A stretch of DNA of 64,000 nt, taken from the NCBI GenBank assembly GCA_001548435.1, contig AP017308.1:5217030-5281029 (forward strand). The letters are read 5' to 3'. Numbering within the stretch: position 1 is the first letter of the stretch; every line of letters starts with the position of its first letter. This DNA comes from Leptolyngbya sp. NIES-3755. Lineage in GTDB: Bacteria; Cyanobacteriota; Cyanobacteriia; Leptolyngbyales; Leptolyngbyaceae. This document shows, in pieces, positions 46,323-55,928 of this stretch. The translations under genes were made by a program, and so were the position numbers. Under the pieces are notes generated by a model, which was not told the origin of the DNA, ran no database searches, and was given only the letters and a program-made list of their open reading frames with translations.

Positions 46323-48401
46323 TTACGGAGTATAAAGAACCGGGGGCACTGAGGGTTGAGGTCCAGGTGCGGGCGGTTGCTCTACCGGAGGAGTTGGTAC
46401 TGGAGTGGGTTGCGGGGGTTGCTCTACCGGAGGAGTCGGTACAGGTTGTGGAGGCACTACGGGGGGAGTGGGTACGGGTTGCACTGGAGGCGTTGGCGGT
46501 TGCTCCACTGGAGGGGTGGGAGGAGACGGCTGAACGGGGGGAGCGGGCGGAGGTGCGATCGGTTGTACCGGAGGTTGGGTCGAGGTATCGACCGGTGTAA
46601 TTACGGGGGGTGCTGGAGCAGGGGGAGCAGGTTGCACAGGGGGAGCGGGCAACGGCTCTACCGGAGGCGGAGTAACTTGCGCTGGCGGAGTAGAGCCTGA
46701 AGGCTGCTCTTGAATCGCAGGGCGCGATGGCTCAAGCTCGATGAGTTGACGTGTGGGAGCGGTGGGCGGTTGTCCCGTGTTCTGTGGTGCTGGAGTCGGA
46801 GATGGATTTGCAGAGGGTGTTGGGATGGTGGGTGTGGGAGCAGGAGATGTGGTGGGTGTAGAAGTTGTAGGAGATGTGCTGGGTGTAGGGGCAACAGGTG
46901 TAGGAGTAGCAGCGGGATTGACTGGGGTATTTGTGGTCGGGTTGGGGTTGGGGTTGGGAGAGGGAACAACGGTCGGAGCTGGAGCGGTAGAAGCGCCAGG
47001 GGTCGGAGTGACTTCAATGGGGGTGCTACTTGAATTGGTGGGGGTTGTTGCGCCGCTGGAAGGTGTGGTGGCGGTGGGCGTTGTGGAAGGAGTTGTCGTT
47101 CCTGAATTGCTTGGCGTTGTGCTACCGCTTGGAGTCGTTACACCAGAGGTTGCAGGTGTTGTACCTGTTGAAGTTGAATTAGTCCCAGTGGCAGTGTTGG
47201 GAGTGGTTGTCGAGTTACTAGGAGTCGTTGTCGAATTACTGGGAGTCGTTGTTGTAGTGCCAGAATTCGGTGTTGAGTTGCTAGGAGTGGTTGAAGTGCC
47301 AGGGTTCGGTGTTGTCGAAGTGCCAGGATTTGTTGGAGTACCGGAAGTCGTTGAAGTGCCCGAATTTGTCCCAGGATTTGTTGTAGTGCCCGAATTTGTT
47401 CCAGGATTTGTTGTTGTAGTGCCCGAATTCGTATTCGTTTCGGTATTCCCTGTCGTGTCGGTTTTCACCGCACCGTTTGGGGCATCGCGCTCATTGACTT
47501 GCCCACCACCTGTCGTCGAGTTACCGCCAGACGTGGTTCCACCCGTTGTGTTCGTTCCAGAGGCGGGCTTAGTTTCAGCCGTTGTCGTGTTCGTTTGAGG
47601 GCTTGAGTTCTGAGTAGGGGTGGCTACAGGAGTCTCTGTGGTTGGAGAAAGCTGCACCATTCTGGGATTCTCGATCACGGGTCCAGTGAGTGGCTTTTGT
47701 TCCCGTAGAGCTTGAGATGTTTCAGCTTGTACGGCGGCAATTCCTGGTTCTGCACTGGGTTGGGATTCTCGACGCTGCAAATCTAGACCGCGGACAATAT
47801 CGCTGGTTTCGTAGAAGCGGTGCATGTCGAAATTGAACAGACGAATCCCTAGAGGATCAACGATCGCCATTTGTCCCGCTTCTAGAGGTAGTTTGCGTCC
47901 TGTAGTGTTGTCGATGATTTCCATCGGTCCATTGGGATTGTTCGTCAATGCACCGACGACAGTAGTTTCGGTCTGCTCATCGTAGCGAACGAAGAGGGCT
48001 GATCCTCGGACTCCAGCGGAAGCGTTCGGAGTATCGATCGTCGTTCTGCCCTGTCCCGGTTTGATTAGTAGCAGTACTGTTCCGTTTTTGAGACGGAAAT
48101 TCCGTGTTCCTGGCACAAATCGGAAGGTTGCCATTTCGCCCACTCGTGCCCAAGAGCCATCATTGAAGCGCAAACCGACTCGCGAGGATCTTGCTGTGAC
48201 GAGCGCATCATCGGGGCGCATAATTTCTGACAAAATTGCATCGCGCTCGGATTGTCCCCTCGGTACGAATCGAACTTGTCTTACAATCTCCCGGATTTCG
48301 GCGGAAGTGATGGGAGTAAGGGCATGGGCGGCACTAGCGACCAGGATGGCACTCACTCCTAGCGCCAGAGATGGGATTGCAAGGAACCAATTGCGGGACA
48401 T
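46323..48401 (-). CDS. FecR-domain protein with long Thr/Pro low-complexity tail
   Basis: 692 residues. Signal peptide (about 1-27). A FecR-like beta domain follows (about 40-180) with SRVGLRFNDGSWARVGEMATFRF and TPNASAGVRGSALFV. Residues 270-460 are Thr/Asn/Gly/Ser-rich NPGTNSGTTT-type repeats, and residues 500-692 are Pro/Val-rich PPVEQPPTPPVQP repeats. The tail is likely extracytoplasmic and extended, spanning periplasm or cell wall. It diverges from a predicted beta-barrel gene across 300 bp. The family is known in cyanobacteria but its function is not. Confidence 0.85.
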   Translation of the reverse strand: MSRNWFLAIPSLALGVSAILVASAAHALTPITSAEIREIVRQVRFVPRGQSERDAILSEIMRPDDALVTARSSRVGLRFNDGSWARVGEMATFRFVPGTRNFRLKNGTVLLLIKPGQGRTTIDTPNASAGVRGSALFVRYDEQTETTVVGALTNNPNGPMEIIDNTTGRKLPLEAGQMAIVDPLGIRLFNFDMHRFYETSDIVRGLDLQRRESQPSAEPGIAAVQAETSQALREQKPLTGPVIENPRMVQLSPTTETPVATPTQNSSPQTNTTTAETKPASGTNTTGGTTSGGNSTTGGGQVNERDAPNGAVKTDTTGNTETNTNSGTTTTNPGTNSGTTTNPGTNSGTSTTSGTPTNPGTSTTPNPGTSTTPSNSTPNSGTTTTTPSNSTTTPSNSTTTPNTATGTNSTSTGTTPATSGVTTPSGSTTPSNSGTTTPSTTPTATTPSSGATTPTNSSSTPIEVTPTPGASTAPAPTVVPSPNPNPNPTTNTPVNPAATPTPVAPTPSTSPTTSTPTTSPAPTPTIPTPSANPSPTPAPQNTGQPPTAPTRQLIELEPSRPAIQEQPSGSTPPAQVTPPPVEPLPAPPVQPAPPAPAPPVITPVDTSTQPPVQPIAPPPAPPVQPSPPTPPVEQPPTPPVQPVPTPPVVPPQPVPTPPVEQPPQPTPVPTPPVEQPPAPGPQPSVPPVLYTP

Positions 48402-48701
48402 AGACGCTCCAAGAACAAAAGGACAGAAAGCGCGGGGCGCGATCAGAGGGGGGTCAGCCTAGAAACAAGTTCAACCCAGTTCTACTCGTGTGAGATGATT
48501 AAGTGAAATTACAGAAATAAGTCTTCATGAATACTTTACACGCGAACGGAGAAGCTTAAGAAATTTCGACTTGAGCTTTAACGAGACTTCATATAAATCT
48601 CAGTGAAGATACTAGCATCGATCGTATATGCAACAGTTGTTGAAGTTGTCCGGAATCTATCCGTCAAAGTGCTGAAATTAGTTTGAGAGTGTGGATGCTG
48701 A
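48402..48701. promoter_or_regulatory. Divergent promoter region
   Basis: 300 bp between the FecR-domain gene and the beta-barrel gene. AAGCTTAAG (48552-48560) and CTTGAGCTT (48570-48578) form a dyad with one G-T pair. I see no gene. Confidence 0.4.
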
Positions 48702-50192
48702 GTGGTGGACGGGAAGATTGTGAAACGATTGGCTTTTCGAGAGTTTAGCGATGCGATGCCACAGATTTCGCCTTTAGCACGTTTCCGTAGTGTAAGGCTA
48801 CCGTGGATATTACATTACAAATTATTGGGTCAAGTAGGGTGCTGGTTTATCCTGAGTTTTACGAGTAAAGCTTTGTGTATTCCTATACACTCTGAAACTT
48901 TATCTTCAGGAAAATCCGAGTCTGAAGCTCGATCGATAGAACCGCGATCACAGACTGAAAAAGCAGATGAAAGGTTCCTGATCCCGCGATCAAATCTAGA
49001 GAGTTTCTCTCGTCAGGCAAAAGACTTGGCATTCGATGAGGAAAATTTCGCGATCGAGTCGATCCCAAGTCCAGCCGCTTTCCTTCCAGACGCATTGGAT
49101 TCGATGAGCACAACTCAAAAACAACTACCGAGATCAGTTGAGTCTCCAGTTTTACCGCCTAGTCGATGTTGGCGATCGATTTCCAAGGATTGTGCCTATC
49201 GTCCAGGAAACGTTCAGGTCACGCAGCAAACGGAGCCACCACCAGAATCAAGACGAGATTCGGAACTTGGAGATCTGCGCCTCAGTCCGATCCCAGATTC
49301 AGAATTGGGGATTTTGAGTCTTCAACCGATTCAAACTGATCCGCCTGTTGGAGCCGCTGATCCTGAATTAGGAACGCTGAGAATTCAAGAGCGGACCACT
49401 CCACAACCCCCGATCGTGCTGCCGCAAAGTCCTCGGCAACCGACCGCTTATTTATTGGCACGAGCAGATTACTTTAAATCGTCGAATGTCTTTTCCGATA
49501 TTGATCCCGTCGATGATGGTTTGTTTAGAACGGGATTGACCTTTTTCTATGCGCCGCCGATTGGACCTCGAACATTTTTAATTACGTCGATCGATGCCAA
49601 TCTGATTCGATATACCCAACTCGGACGGTATCGAGACATTAATGGGGATACTCGATCGCTGAATTACGATGAGTTGCGGTTTCGGGCAGGCGTGTTTCAT
49701 CGGATTACCCCTCGCTTGTCGGCGGAACTCGGTTGGAGTAATCAGAAATTGTTTACGTCTGATCGAGGATTGACGCAGGTTTTCGGAGGTCGAGAGTTTT
49801 TTGGCGATAATTCGATTCGGTTTGAGTTGAGTCGCCAAGACAAGCTGTCACCCAGACTTTCATTGAATACGTATTATCAATTCCGATGGAGTATTGCCAA
49901 TCCGAACGATCGCAGTCGGATTCTGAATACCTTTATTGCAACGTTGGGATACAACATTTCACAGAGATTTCAAACCGCGATCGATTATCAGTTCTCTTGG
50001 TCGCATTTCACGCAGCAAGAACGGGATGATCTCTATCATCAGTTGATCGGGCGCGTGACTTACAATTTCACTCCGCGAACTCAAGCGAATATTTTTGCGG
50101 GATACAGCTTTGGGAACTCCAGCGATCGACGGATTGATTTCGACAGTTTTATCTTCGGTGTGGGATTAGTCTTTAGTGTGCCGCTGTTCTAA
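48702..50192 (+). CDS. Predicted outer-membrane beta-barrel protein
   Basis: 496 residues from a GTG at 48702; the start is uncertain (alternatives GTG 48720, ATG 48756). A hydrophobic segment (about 38-60) may be a signal. A disordered middle carries repeats of the SELGxLxLxPI type (DSELGDLRLSPIPDSELG). The last 250 residues are alternating aromatic/polar strands (LLARADYFKSSNVFSD, RFRAGVFHRITPRLSAELGW) ending in VFSVPLF, typical of a barrel with a C-terminal aromatic residue. Pairing with the divergent FecR-domain gene suggests related envelope roles (inference). Confidence 0.72.
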   Translation: MVDGKIVKRLAFREFSDAMPQISPLARFRSVRLPWILHYKLLGQVGCWFILSFTSKALCIPIHSETLSSGKSESEARSIEPRSQTEKADERFLIPRSNLESFSRQAKDLAFDEENFAIESIPSPAAFLPDALDSMSTTQKQLPRSVESPVLPPSRCWRSISKDCAYRPGNVQVTQQTEPPPESRRDSELGDLRLSPIPDSELGILSLQPIQTDPPVGAADPELGTLRIQERTTPQPPIVLPQSPRQPTAYLLARADYFKSSNVFSDIDPVDDGLFRTGLTFFYAPPIGPRTFLITSIDANLIRYTQLGRYRDINGDTRSLNYDELRFRAGVFHRITPRLSAELGWSNQKLFTSDRGLTQVFGGREFFGDNSIRFELSRQDKLSPRLSLNTYYQFRWSIANPNDRSRILNTFIATLGYNISQRFQTAIDYQFSWSHFTQQERDDLYHQLIGRVTYNFTPRTQANIFAGYSFGNSSDRRIDFDSFIFGVGLVFSVPLF

Positions 50193-50989
50193 ACCAGATA
50201 CGAACACCAGTCACTCCAACTTCCCGGATAGAGTTTGGCATGAGCGATCCCCGAATCGGCAAGTGACAATAAATTGACGCAAGCCGTTACACCAGAGCCG
50301 CAGTAGACAAGAATTTCATCTTTTAATTCGAGATCTGACCAGTCTTGGGATTTGAGAAAACCACGATCGTCGGTCGCAGCTTGCCAAGGAAAATTAATTG
50401 CGCCTGGAATGTGACCTGCGATCGGATCAATTGGCTCACGTTCTCCGCGAAATCGTTCTGCTTCTCGCGAATCGATTAAGACAATATTGGGTGAATCTTT
50501 CTTGGCTTTAACCGTTTCGATATCAACAATCCAATCGGTGCGAATTTGAGGCGTGAAGTTTCCAGACTTGGATGGAGGCTCGATCGTTGTGATGGGATAA
50601 CTTGAGTTCTTCCAATTCGTAAAGCCACCGTCAAGAACTTTTACGCGATCGTGTCCCAAATAGCGAAGTAACCACCAGAATCGTGCAGCAAATCCAAACC
50701 GCGAATCATCGTATGCGATCACTAGAGTAGAAGGCGTGATCCCCATTGCGGAAAGTTTGGCAGAAAGTCGATCGGGGTCAGGTAAAGGATGCCGTCCGCC
50801 ATGTTTTTGAACTGGACTGGAAAGATCTTGATTCAGATCAAAATAGTAAGCGCCTGGAATGTGTTCCACTTCGTATTGTTGCCGTCCGAGTTCAGGTTGC
50901 ATTAGGGCGAAACGACAATCTGCGATCGCAATATCGGGATCATTTAGATGTTCAGCTAACCAAGCGGGATCGATTGCAACTTCGGGCAT
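50189..50989 (-). CDS. sseA: Thiosulfate/3-mercaptopyruvate sulfurtransferase
   Basis: 266 residues with two rhodanese domains. The active-site loop in the second is CGSGVTAC, the form typical of 3-mercaptopyruvate sulfurtransferase (CG[S/D]GVT) rather than rhodanese (CRxGVT). The first domain contains ADCRFALMQPELGRQQYEVEH and GAYYFDLNQDLS. It overlaps the convergent barrel gene by 4 bp. Confidence 0.92.
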   Translation of the reverse strand: MPEVAIDPAWLAEHLNDPDIAIADCRFALMQPELGRQQYEVEHIPGAYYFDLNQDLSSPVQKHGGRHPLPDPDRLSAKLSAMGITPSTLVIAYDDSRFGFAARFWWLLRYLGHDRVKVLDGGFTNWKNSSYPITTIEPPSKSGNFTPQIRTDWIVDIETVKAKKDSPNIVLIDSREAERFRGEREPIDPIAGHIPGAINFPWQAATDDRGFLKSQDWSDLELKDEILVYCGSGVTACVNLLSLADSGIAHAKLYPGSWSDWCSYLV

Positions 50990-51097
50990 AGTTTAACGTT
51001 CGAGCGATTTTCAGATCCTACCTTTGGAAAGACGGCGATCGCGGGTAATTACAAGAGAATAATGATGAACCGTTAAAACAATTGATAGAGAAATCCT

Positions 51098-51277
51098 ATG
51101 AGTTTTTTACGTTTAGTATTCGCGATCGTACTTCCGCCCGTGGCAGTCTTTATGACTTCGGGAGTTAGCTCTGCATTATTCGTGAGCATTTTGTTAACGC
51201 TAATTGGTTGGGTTCCGGGTGTCATTCATGCCCTTTGGTATCTGCAAAAAACAGATGAGCGTCGCGGCGCTTACTAA
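51098..51277 (+). CDS. Pmp3/UPF0057 (YqaE-like) small membrane protein
   Basis: 59 residues. MSFLRLVFAIVLPPVAVF, then a second hydrophobic helix ALFVSILLTLIGWVPGVIHALWYL, the two-helix Pmp3 signature with the LPPxxVF and GWxPGxIHAxW motifs. Pmp3 proteins are linked to membrane potential and salt or cold stress. The 3' end is followed by a strong terminator. Confidence 0.88.
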   Translation: MSFLRLVFAIVLPPVAVFMTSGVSSALFVSILLTLIGWVPGVIHALWYLQKTDERRGAY

Positions 51278-51294
51278 TTAGGATTTAAATTAGG

Positions 51295-51333
51295 AAACCG
51301 CTCGATCGTAATCATGTGATCGAGCGGTTTTTT
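51295..51333 (+). terminator. Strong intrinsic terminator
   Basis: AAACCGCTCGATC (51295-51307) pairs with GATCGAGCGGTTT (51318-51330), with T to 51333. A 13-bp stem and 10-nt loop. It may also serve the convergent gene on the minus strand. Confidence 0.88.
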
Positions 51334-51354
51334 GCTAATGCAGTCCAGTGAATC

Positions 51355-51864
51355 TTAGTTATTCGGAGTCTTGACAGTTTTCGCCATTTCAAGATACGAA
51401 TTCATATTCGCACCAGGACGACGACGAGTATTCGTGGGTTTCGGAACTAGGTACTCAGTCGCAAAGCTCGTCGTCGGTTGAGGAAGATTCAGCGTTGTTG
51501 CTGGAACTGGCGGTTTTGCTCCATTGGGTGAACCATTCGTTTCAGCCTTTTCAGCCGTAACAGGTTCAACCTTAGTCGCTTTCGCCTTGACCGATTTCAC
51601 CGCAGTCTTCGCAGTTGCCTCGGTTGTTACAGCAGCTTCTTTGACCTCTTCAGTGACAGACTCAGCCGCAGAACTGACAGTTGCTTTGACAGCCGCAACC
51701 GCTGATTTCGCGTCTTCTTTGAGTTCTTCGGCTTTCGCGACAGCTTTCGCGGGCAGAGGTTCAGCTTCCATGTAGTAACCAGACTTGTTGCCACCGAGAA
51801 TTCCTCCAATGAAGGAGAAAATGCCGCTAAAGAGTTTTTTAATTAAGTTAAAGACACCGCCCAT
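51355..51864 (-). CDS. Alanine/lysine-rich conserved cyanobacterial protein
   Basis: 169 residues. The N-terminus GVFNLIKKLFSGIFSFIGGI is an amphipathic/hydrophobic helix with KSGYYME following. A middle AVAKAEELKEDAKSAVAAV repeat is LEA-like and helical, and the end is polar. It is likely membrane-associated through the N-terminus. AGGAGT precedes the ATG. Function unknown. Confidence 0.75.
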   Translation of the reverse strand: MGGVFNLIKKLFSGIFSFIGGILGGNKSGYYMEAEPLPAKAVAKAEELKEDAKSAVAAVKATVSSAAESVTEEVKEAAVTTEATAKTAVKSVKAKATKVEPVTAEKAETNGSPNGAKPPVPATTLNLPQPTTSFATEYLVPKPTNTRRRPGANMNSYLEMAKTVKTPNN

Positions 51865-51997
51865 TGACCAATACTCCTGGGTTTTGCTGAATCGTTATGC
51901 TCGATCGCTCATCAATACGGACAAGCTCGTGAAAAGTAGTCGTTAACACGATTATCCGCCCGCGATGGAACTAGATGCAAGCTGATCCCAGATCTTT

Positions 51998-52711
51998 TTA
52001 TGGCGAGTAGCGTCGATCGCGATTTGAGAAGAGTCCAAGTAACGGTCCCAAAATGGCTCCAAAGACGAATCCGCCTGCGTGTGCCCAGTATGCGACTCCA
52101 CCTTGCTCCATTCCAATATTGGCAGGAACGTTCAAGCTGGCAAATCCATAAAAGGCTTGCTGAATAAACCAAACGCCAAGATACGCCCAAGCGGGAATTC
52201 GGAAGGGGAAAAAGATAAATGGCGGAATGATCGTTGTGACTGCGGCTCCAGGGAATTTCAAAATATATGCGCCCATTACGCCCGCGATCGCGCCACTGGC
52301 TCCAAGCGATGGAATATTCGAGTTCGCTGAGAAAAACCACTGCGTCAAGGCAGCCAACATTCCACAAGCAATATAGAAAATCAAAAATCGAATGTGTCCT
52401 AACCGATCTTCGACGTTGTTTCCGAAGATCCAGAGGAATAACATGTTTCCTGCAATGTGAGCAAATCCACCATGAAGAAACTGAGAAGTAATCAGTGTGA
52501 CCCATTCTGGAAACGGTTGGAATCGCAGTGGCTCACCGAGAAAACTGGCGGTTAGCTGACGTGGGACAACTGCCCAAGTGTAGAAGAAGTTTTCTAGCTC
52601 AGGCGGCGTGAGTGATAACTGATAAATAAAGACTAGAACGTTGACCGCAATGATTCCATAAGTGACGTATGGAGTGATACGGGTTGGATTGTCGTCGCTG
52701 ACCGGAAACAC
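51998..52711 (-). CDS. Rhomboid-family intramembrane serine protease
   Basis: 237 residues from a GTG start. Six or seven membrane segments; the helix with HIAGNMLFLWIFGNNVED, the catalytic Ser in SLGASGAIAGVMGAY and the catalytic His in WAHAGGFVFGAI are all present, so it should be active. It cleaves membrane proteins near or within the bilayer; the substrate is unknown. It diverges from hisA. Confidence 0.92.
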   Translation of the reverse strand: MFPVSDDNPTRITPYVTYGIIAVNVLVFIYQLSLTPPELENFFYTWAVVPRQLTASFLGEPLRFQPFPEWVTLITSQFLHGGFAHIAGNMLFLWIFGNNVEDRLGHIRFLIFYIACGMLAALTQWFFSANSNIPSLGASGAIAGVMGAYILKFPGAAVTTIIPPFIFFPFRIPAWAYLGVWFIQQAFYGFASLNVPANIGMEQGGVAYWAHAGGFVFGAILGPLLGLFSNRDRRYSP

Positions 52712-52828
52712 AATTTAGCCCCAATAATAATTTTAGTTTGAAGAATAACTGATTTTCTCGATCGATGTCTGTTGATCTGGAGACAGATCTGTGTCTAGGA
52801 TTTGTTTGCTCGTACATGAGGCAAATCA

Positions 52829-53602
52829 ATGGAAGTGATTCCCGCGATCGATCTACTCGATGGCAAATGTGTTCGGCTGTATCAAGGTGATTACAATCAG
52901 TCGCAAGTGTTTAATGATGATCCCGTTGCAGTCGCGAAACAATGGGAAGCTCAAGGGGCGACTCGATTACATCTGGTGGATTTGGATGGCGCAAAGGTGG
53001 GACATCCGGTGAATTTGGATGTGATTCGATCGATTGTGGAAGCGCTTGAGATCCCGGTTGAAGTTGGGGGAGGATTACGCGATCGAGATGCAGTCGCGGC
53101 ATTACTTTCGACAGGTGTGAGGTGGGCAATTCTTGGAACAGTTGCGGTTGAAAAGCCTGAATTGGTGGCGCAACTATGCGGTGAATTTCCGGGGCAGATT
53201 ATTGTCGGAATTGATGCACGAAATGGGAAAGTCGCGACGAAAGGATGGCTTGAGACTTCGGAAGTGTTAGCGACTGATTTGGCAGAGCGAATGGCGCAAT
53301 TGGGAGCAGCGGCAATTATTTACACGGATATTCATCGAGATGGAACGATGCAGGGTCCGAATTTGGAAGCCTTGAGGGATTTGGCATCGATCGCGGCAAT
53401 TCCAGTGATTGCTTCGGGTGGCGTGAGTTCATTAACAGATTTATTGAGTTTGTTAGCATTAGAGCCGCAAGGAGTGACGGGAGCGATCGTTGGAAAGGCA
53501 CTGTACACCGGAGATGTTTCACTTCAAGAAGCAGTTCGGGCAGTCGGTCAAGGACGATGGCAAGATATTCCGCCTGATTTTGGTTCATCTGCATTCGCAT
53601 AG
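52829..53602 (+). CDS. hisA: Phosphoribosylformimino-5-aminoimidazole carboxamide ribotide isomerase
   Basis: 257 residues, TIM barrel. [20 protein letters not shown] with the catalytic Asp, VEVGGGLRD, and the second catalytic Asp in [14 protein letters not shown]. Histidine biosynthesis. A small basic ORF starts 9 bp after its stop. Confidence 0.97.
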   Translation: MEVIPAIDLLDGKCVRLYQGDYNQSQVFNDDPVAVAKQWEAQGATRLHLVDLDGAKVGHPVNLDVIRSIVEALEIPVEVGGGLRDRDAVAALLSTGVRWAILGTVAVEKPELVAQLCGEFPGQIIVGIDARNGKVATKGWLETSEVLATDLAERMAQLGAAAIIYTDIHRDGTMQGPNLEALRDLASIAAIPVIASGGVSSLTDLLSLLALEPQGVTGAIVGKALYTGDVSLQEAVRAVGQGRWQDIPPDFGSSAFA

Positions 53603-53611
53603 GAGAAAACA

Positions 53612-53755
53612 ATGGGTAGTCATAAGAAAAAACTGGCAAAGAAGATCGCGAAGAAGGTCGTTCATAAACTGAAGAAAAAACTTCCGAAAAAGATTGCGAA
53701 ACAGTTAGCCAAAGATTCTGCAAAGCGGCAAATTGCAGCGGTTTTAAACCGATAA
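53612..53755 (+). CDS. Lysine-rich 47-residue peptide
   Basis: 47 residues (53612 ATG to 53755), preceded by AGGAGAAAACA, a good ribosome site, and 9 bp after hisA. Composition is extreme: about one third Lys, with amphipathic repeats KKIAKKVVHKLKKKLPKK and a C-terminal DSAKRQIAAVLNR. It would carry a strong positive charge, suggesting a nucleic-acid- or membrane-binding peptide. No family recognised. Co-transcribed with hisA by position. Confidence 0.62.
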   Translation: MGSHKKKLAKKIAKKVVHKLKKKLPKKIAKQLAKDSAKRQIAAVLNR

Positions 53756-53998
53756 AGTGTGAGATTTTAGAAAGATGTTTGTAGAGTAATCGTTCATTGC
53801 GCTTACCCGCCCCGGAATAGAATTCAGGGCTAACAGAACGAAGTCCACTAAAAGGGACTGGAGAGCGAATGTCGATCGATTTGTAATTCGGTTTTAACAA
53901 GTTTCGCAACTCCGAATTTTATCTGAGGCGAGATCAAAACGAAGTGACAGAACTTTGCAAACGATTTCTAAAATCACTCTAAAAATTGGGAGTTTCTG

Positions 53999-55564
53999 AT
54001 GAAGAAGCAAACTGCGCGGAAACGGTTTCGCTGGTCTCTTCCAAGGTTCGTCGTCCTTTGTTGTGCCCTTTTGCTTCTGGTTCGCCCGATCGTATTCGCG
54101 ATTTCTGTTTCTGCCACTTCGCCACCTGTTGAAGCAAAACCAACAGAAGCCAAACCCGCAGAAGAATCAAAACCTCCTGAACTCACAGAGCGTGAGAAGA
54201 AACTGATTGAAGCCGATCGATTATTCAAAGCAGGGGATAAAGCGGGAGCCGAAAAACTTTACCGCGAAGTGAAACCTGCTTTTACAGGAGTGACTGAAGC
54301 AACAGTTCAAGAAGTTATCACTGATCCTGAAAAGCTCTCACCTGGGGGTCAAGTTTACTGGCGTGAATCAGAAGCGGGACTCGCTCAGAACTTGGAAAGT
54401 CGAATTTTTGTACCTTTAGAATTGCTCGTGAAGAACTATCCGCAGTTCGTTCCAGGACAGTTGCGATATGCGGAAGCGCTTGAGAAATATGGCAAGAAAG
54501 AGCAAGCCTTAACCGTTCTAGAAAAAGCTGCGACTCAGTTTCCAAGTCAGCCTGAATTGATCAAAGCGAAAGTTGCGGCTTATGCGAAGAATGAGAAATG
54601 GATTGAAGCATCGATCGCATCTCGACAATTTGCCTTACTCAACCCGGATCATCCTCAATCTGCTGAATTCGCCAAGCTTGCAGATGACTATCAAGACCGT
54701 TATCAAAGACAATTACGTGCCCGATTGCGCGGAAATTTGATTGGCGGCATTCTCACAGGTGCGATCGGGTATGCGCTAACTGGAAGTTTATTTGGTCCAC
54801 TCACCGCAGTTCAAAACACCGCATTGCTACTTCGTGGAGAGTCCGCAGTTGGCGATCGAGTCAAGCGTCAAGCTCAACGACAACTTGATCTCGTCGAGGA
54901 TAAAGAAGTCAATGACTATGTGAATGGATTGGGTCAGAAGCTTGCAACTGCGGCAGGACGAAAGGAATTTAAGTACGAATTTTATGTGATTCTTGATGAC
55001 AAGTTGAATGCGTTTGCGCTTCCGGGTGGGAAAGTCTTTATCAATGCAGGCGCGATCGAGAAAGCGAATTCTGAAGCGGAACTGGCTGGACTGCTCGGAC
55101 ATGAAATCTCTCACGCAGTGCTATCCCACAGTTTTCAATTGATCACAGAAGGAACATTAACTGCAAACATCACTCAGTTCATTCCTTATGTCGGTGGATT
55201 GCTCACGGACATCTCTACTTTGAGCTATAGCCGCGAGATGGAACGCCAAGCTGATGTTCTCGGAACTCGCTTACTCGCATCAACAAACTATGCTTCAGAT
55301 GGTTTGTACAATCTAATGGTCACTCTGCAAAAACAAGAAGAAAAGGAACAGCGAAATCGTCCTCCAGCTTGGTTAGCTTCGCATCCATTACCAAATGATC
55401 GAGTGAGCTATCTACAAGAACTGATTACGACGACCGGATATAATCGCTATGCGTTTGAAGGAATTGAACAGCATAGAGCGATTCAAACTAAGGTGAGTCA
55501 GTTGTTGAAAGAGCATAAAGCGCGGGAAGACAAGAAAGACGATCGACAAAATCGCAATGAGTAA
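53999..55564 (+). CDS. M48-family zinc metalloprotease with TPR region
   Basis: 521 residues. N-terminal membrane helix (about 17-38), a Pro/Glu/Lys-rich linker, a TPR-like region (about 75-240), then the peptidase domain with HEISH (368-372) as the zinc site and a third ligand Glu in SREMERQAD. Related to BepA/LoiP-like M48 proteases that act in the envelope. Its 3' end overlaps the next gene by 8 bp. Confidence 0.92.
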   Translation: MKKQTARKRFRWSLPRFVVLCCALLLLVRPIVFAISVSATSPPVEAKPTEAKPAEESKPPELTEREKKLIEADRLFKAGDKAGAEKLYREVKPAFTGVTEATVQEVITDPEKLSPGGQVYWRESEAGLAQNLESRIFVPLELLVKNYPQFVPGQLRYAEALEKYGKKEQALTVLEKAATQFPSQPELIKAKVAAYAKNEKWIEASIASRQFALLNPDHPQSAEFAKLADDYQDRYQRQLRARLRGNLIGGILTGAIGYALTGSLFGPLTAVQNTALLLRGESAVGDRVKRQAQRQLDLVEDKEVNDYVNGLGQKLATAAGRKEFKYEFYVILDDKLNAFALPGGKVFINAGAIEKANSEAELAGLLGHEISHAVLSHSFQLITEGTLTANITQFIPYVGGLLTDISTLSYSREMERQADVLGTRLLASTNYASDGLYNLMVTLQKQEEKEQRNRPPAWLASHPLPNDRVSYLQELITTTGYNRYAFEGIEQHRAIQTKVSQLLKEHKAREDKKDDRQNRNE

Positions 55565-55892
55565 TCAAACGAGTCGCATTGTCGCTTATCTGAGCGGAGG
55601 TATCGCGTTTGTTGCCTCCGTTTTGATCTATTTGACCTATGTTTATCAGCTTGGATTTCCAGATGGATTTATTACTGAATTAGGACGTGCACAAAGAGAG
55701 CTTGCCTATCGATTCATTGGAATCAGTGCTGGTTTGGGAACGTATTTCATTTACTTAGGGGCGATCGCTGCTCGAAGGTCGATTCAGAAGAAATTAGCGA
55801 TCGCGGTTTTCTTGTATGTGATTTGTGCGATCGCCATTTCGATGATTGATTACTATTACCGTTTAAATCTCCCAAACAGCACAGGTGGCTAA
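55557..55892 (+). CDS. Small three-helix membrane protein
   Basis: 111 residues with hydrophobic segments at about 9-30, 54-72 and 78-98. It starts inside the protease gene (8-bp overlap), implying coupling and possibly a partner role in the envelope. No family recognised. Confidence 0.75.
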   Translation: MSNQTSRIVAYLSGGIAFVASVLIYLTYVYQLGFPDGFITELGRAQRELAYRFIGISAGLGTYFIYLGAIAARRSIQKKLAIAVFLYVICAIAISMIDYYYRLNLPNSTGG

Positions 55893-55898
55893 AAACAA

Positions 55899-55922
55899 AC
55901 CCCTAACATTACTGCCAGGGGT
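55899..55922. terminator. Short terminator between convergent genes
   Basis: ACCCCT (55899-55904) pairs with AGGGGT (55917-55922); the minus strand continues as TTGTTTTTA. Confidence 0.5.
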
Positions 55923-55928
55923 CTAACT

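Noticed and set aside
46753-47598. 281-codon plus-strand frame opposite the FecR-domain gene
   Set aside because: It is the reverse reading of the Thr/Pro-rich repeats (Val/Gly-rich output); the minus-strand frame has signal peptide and FecR domain.
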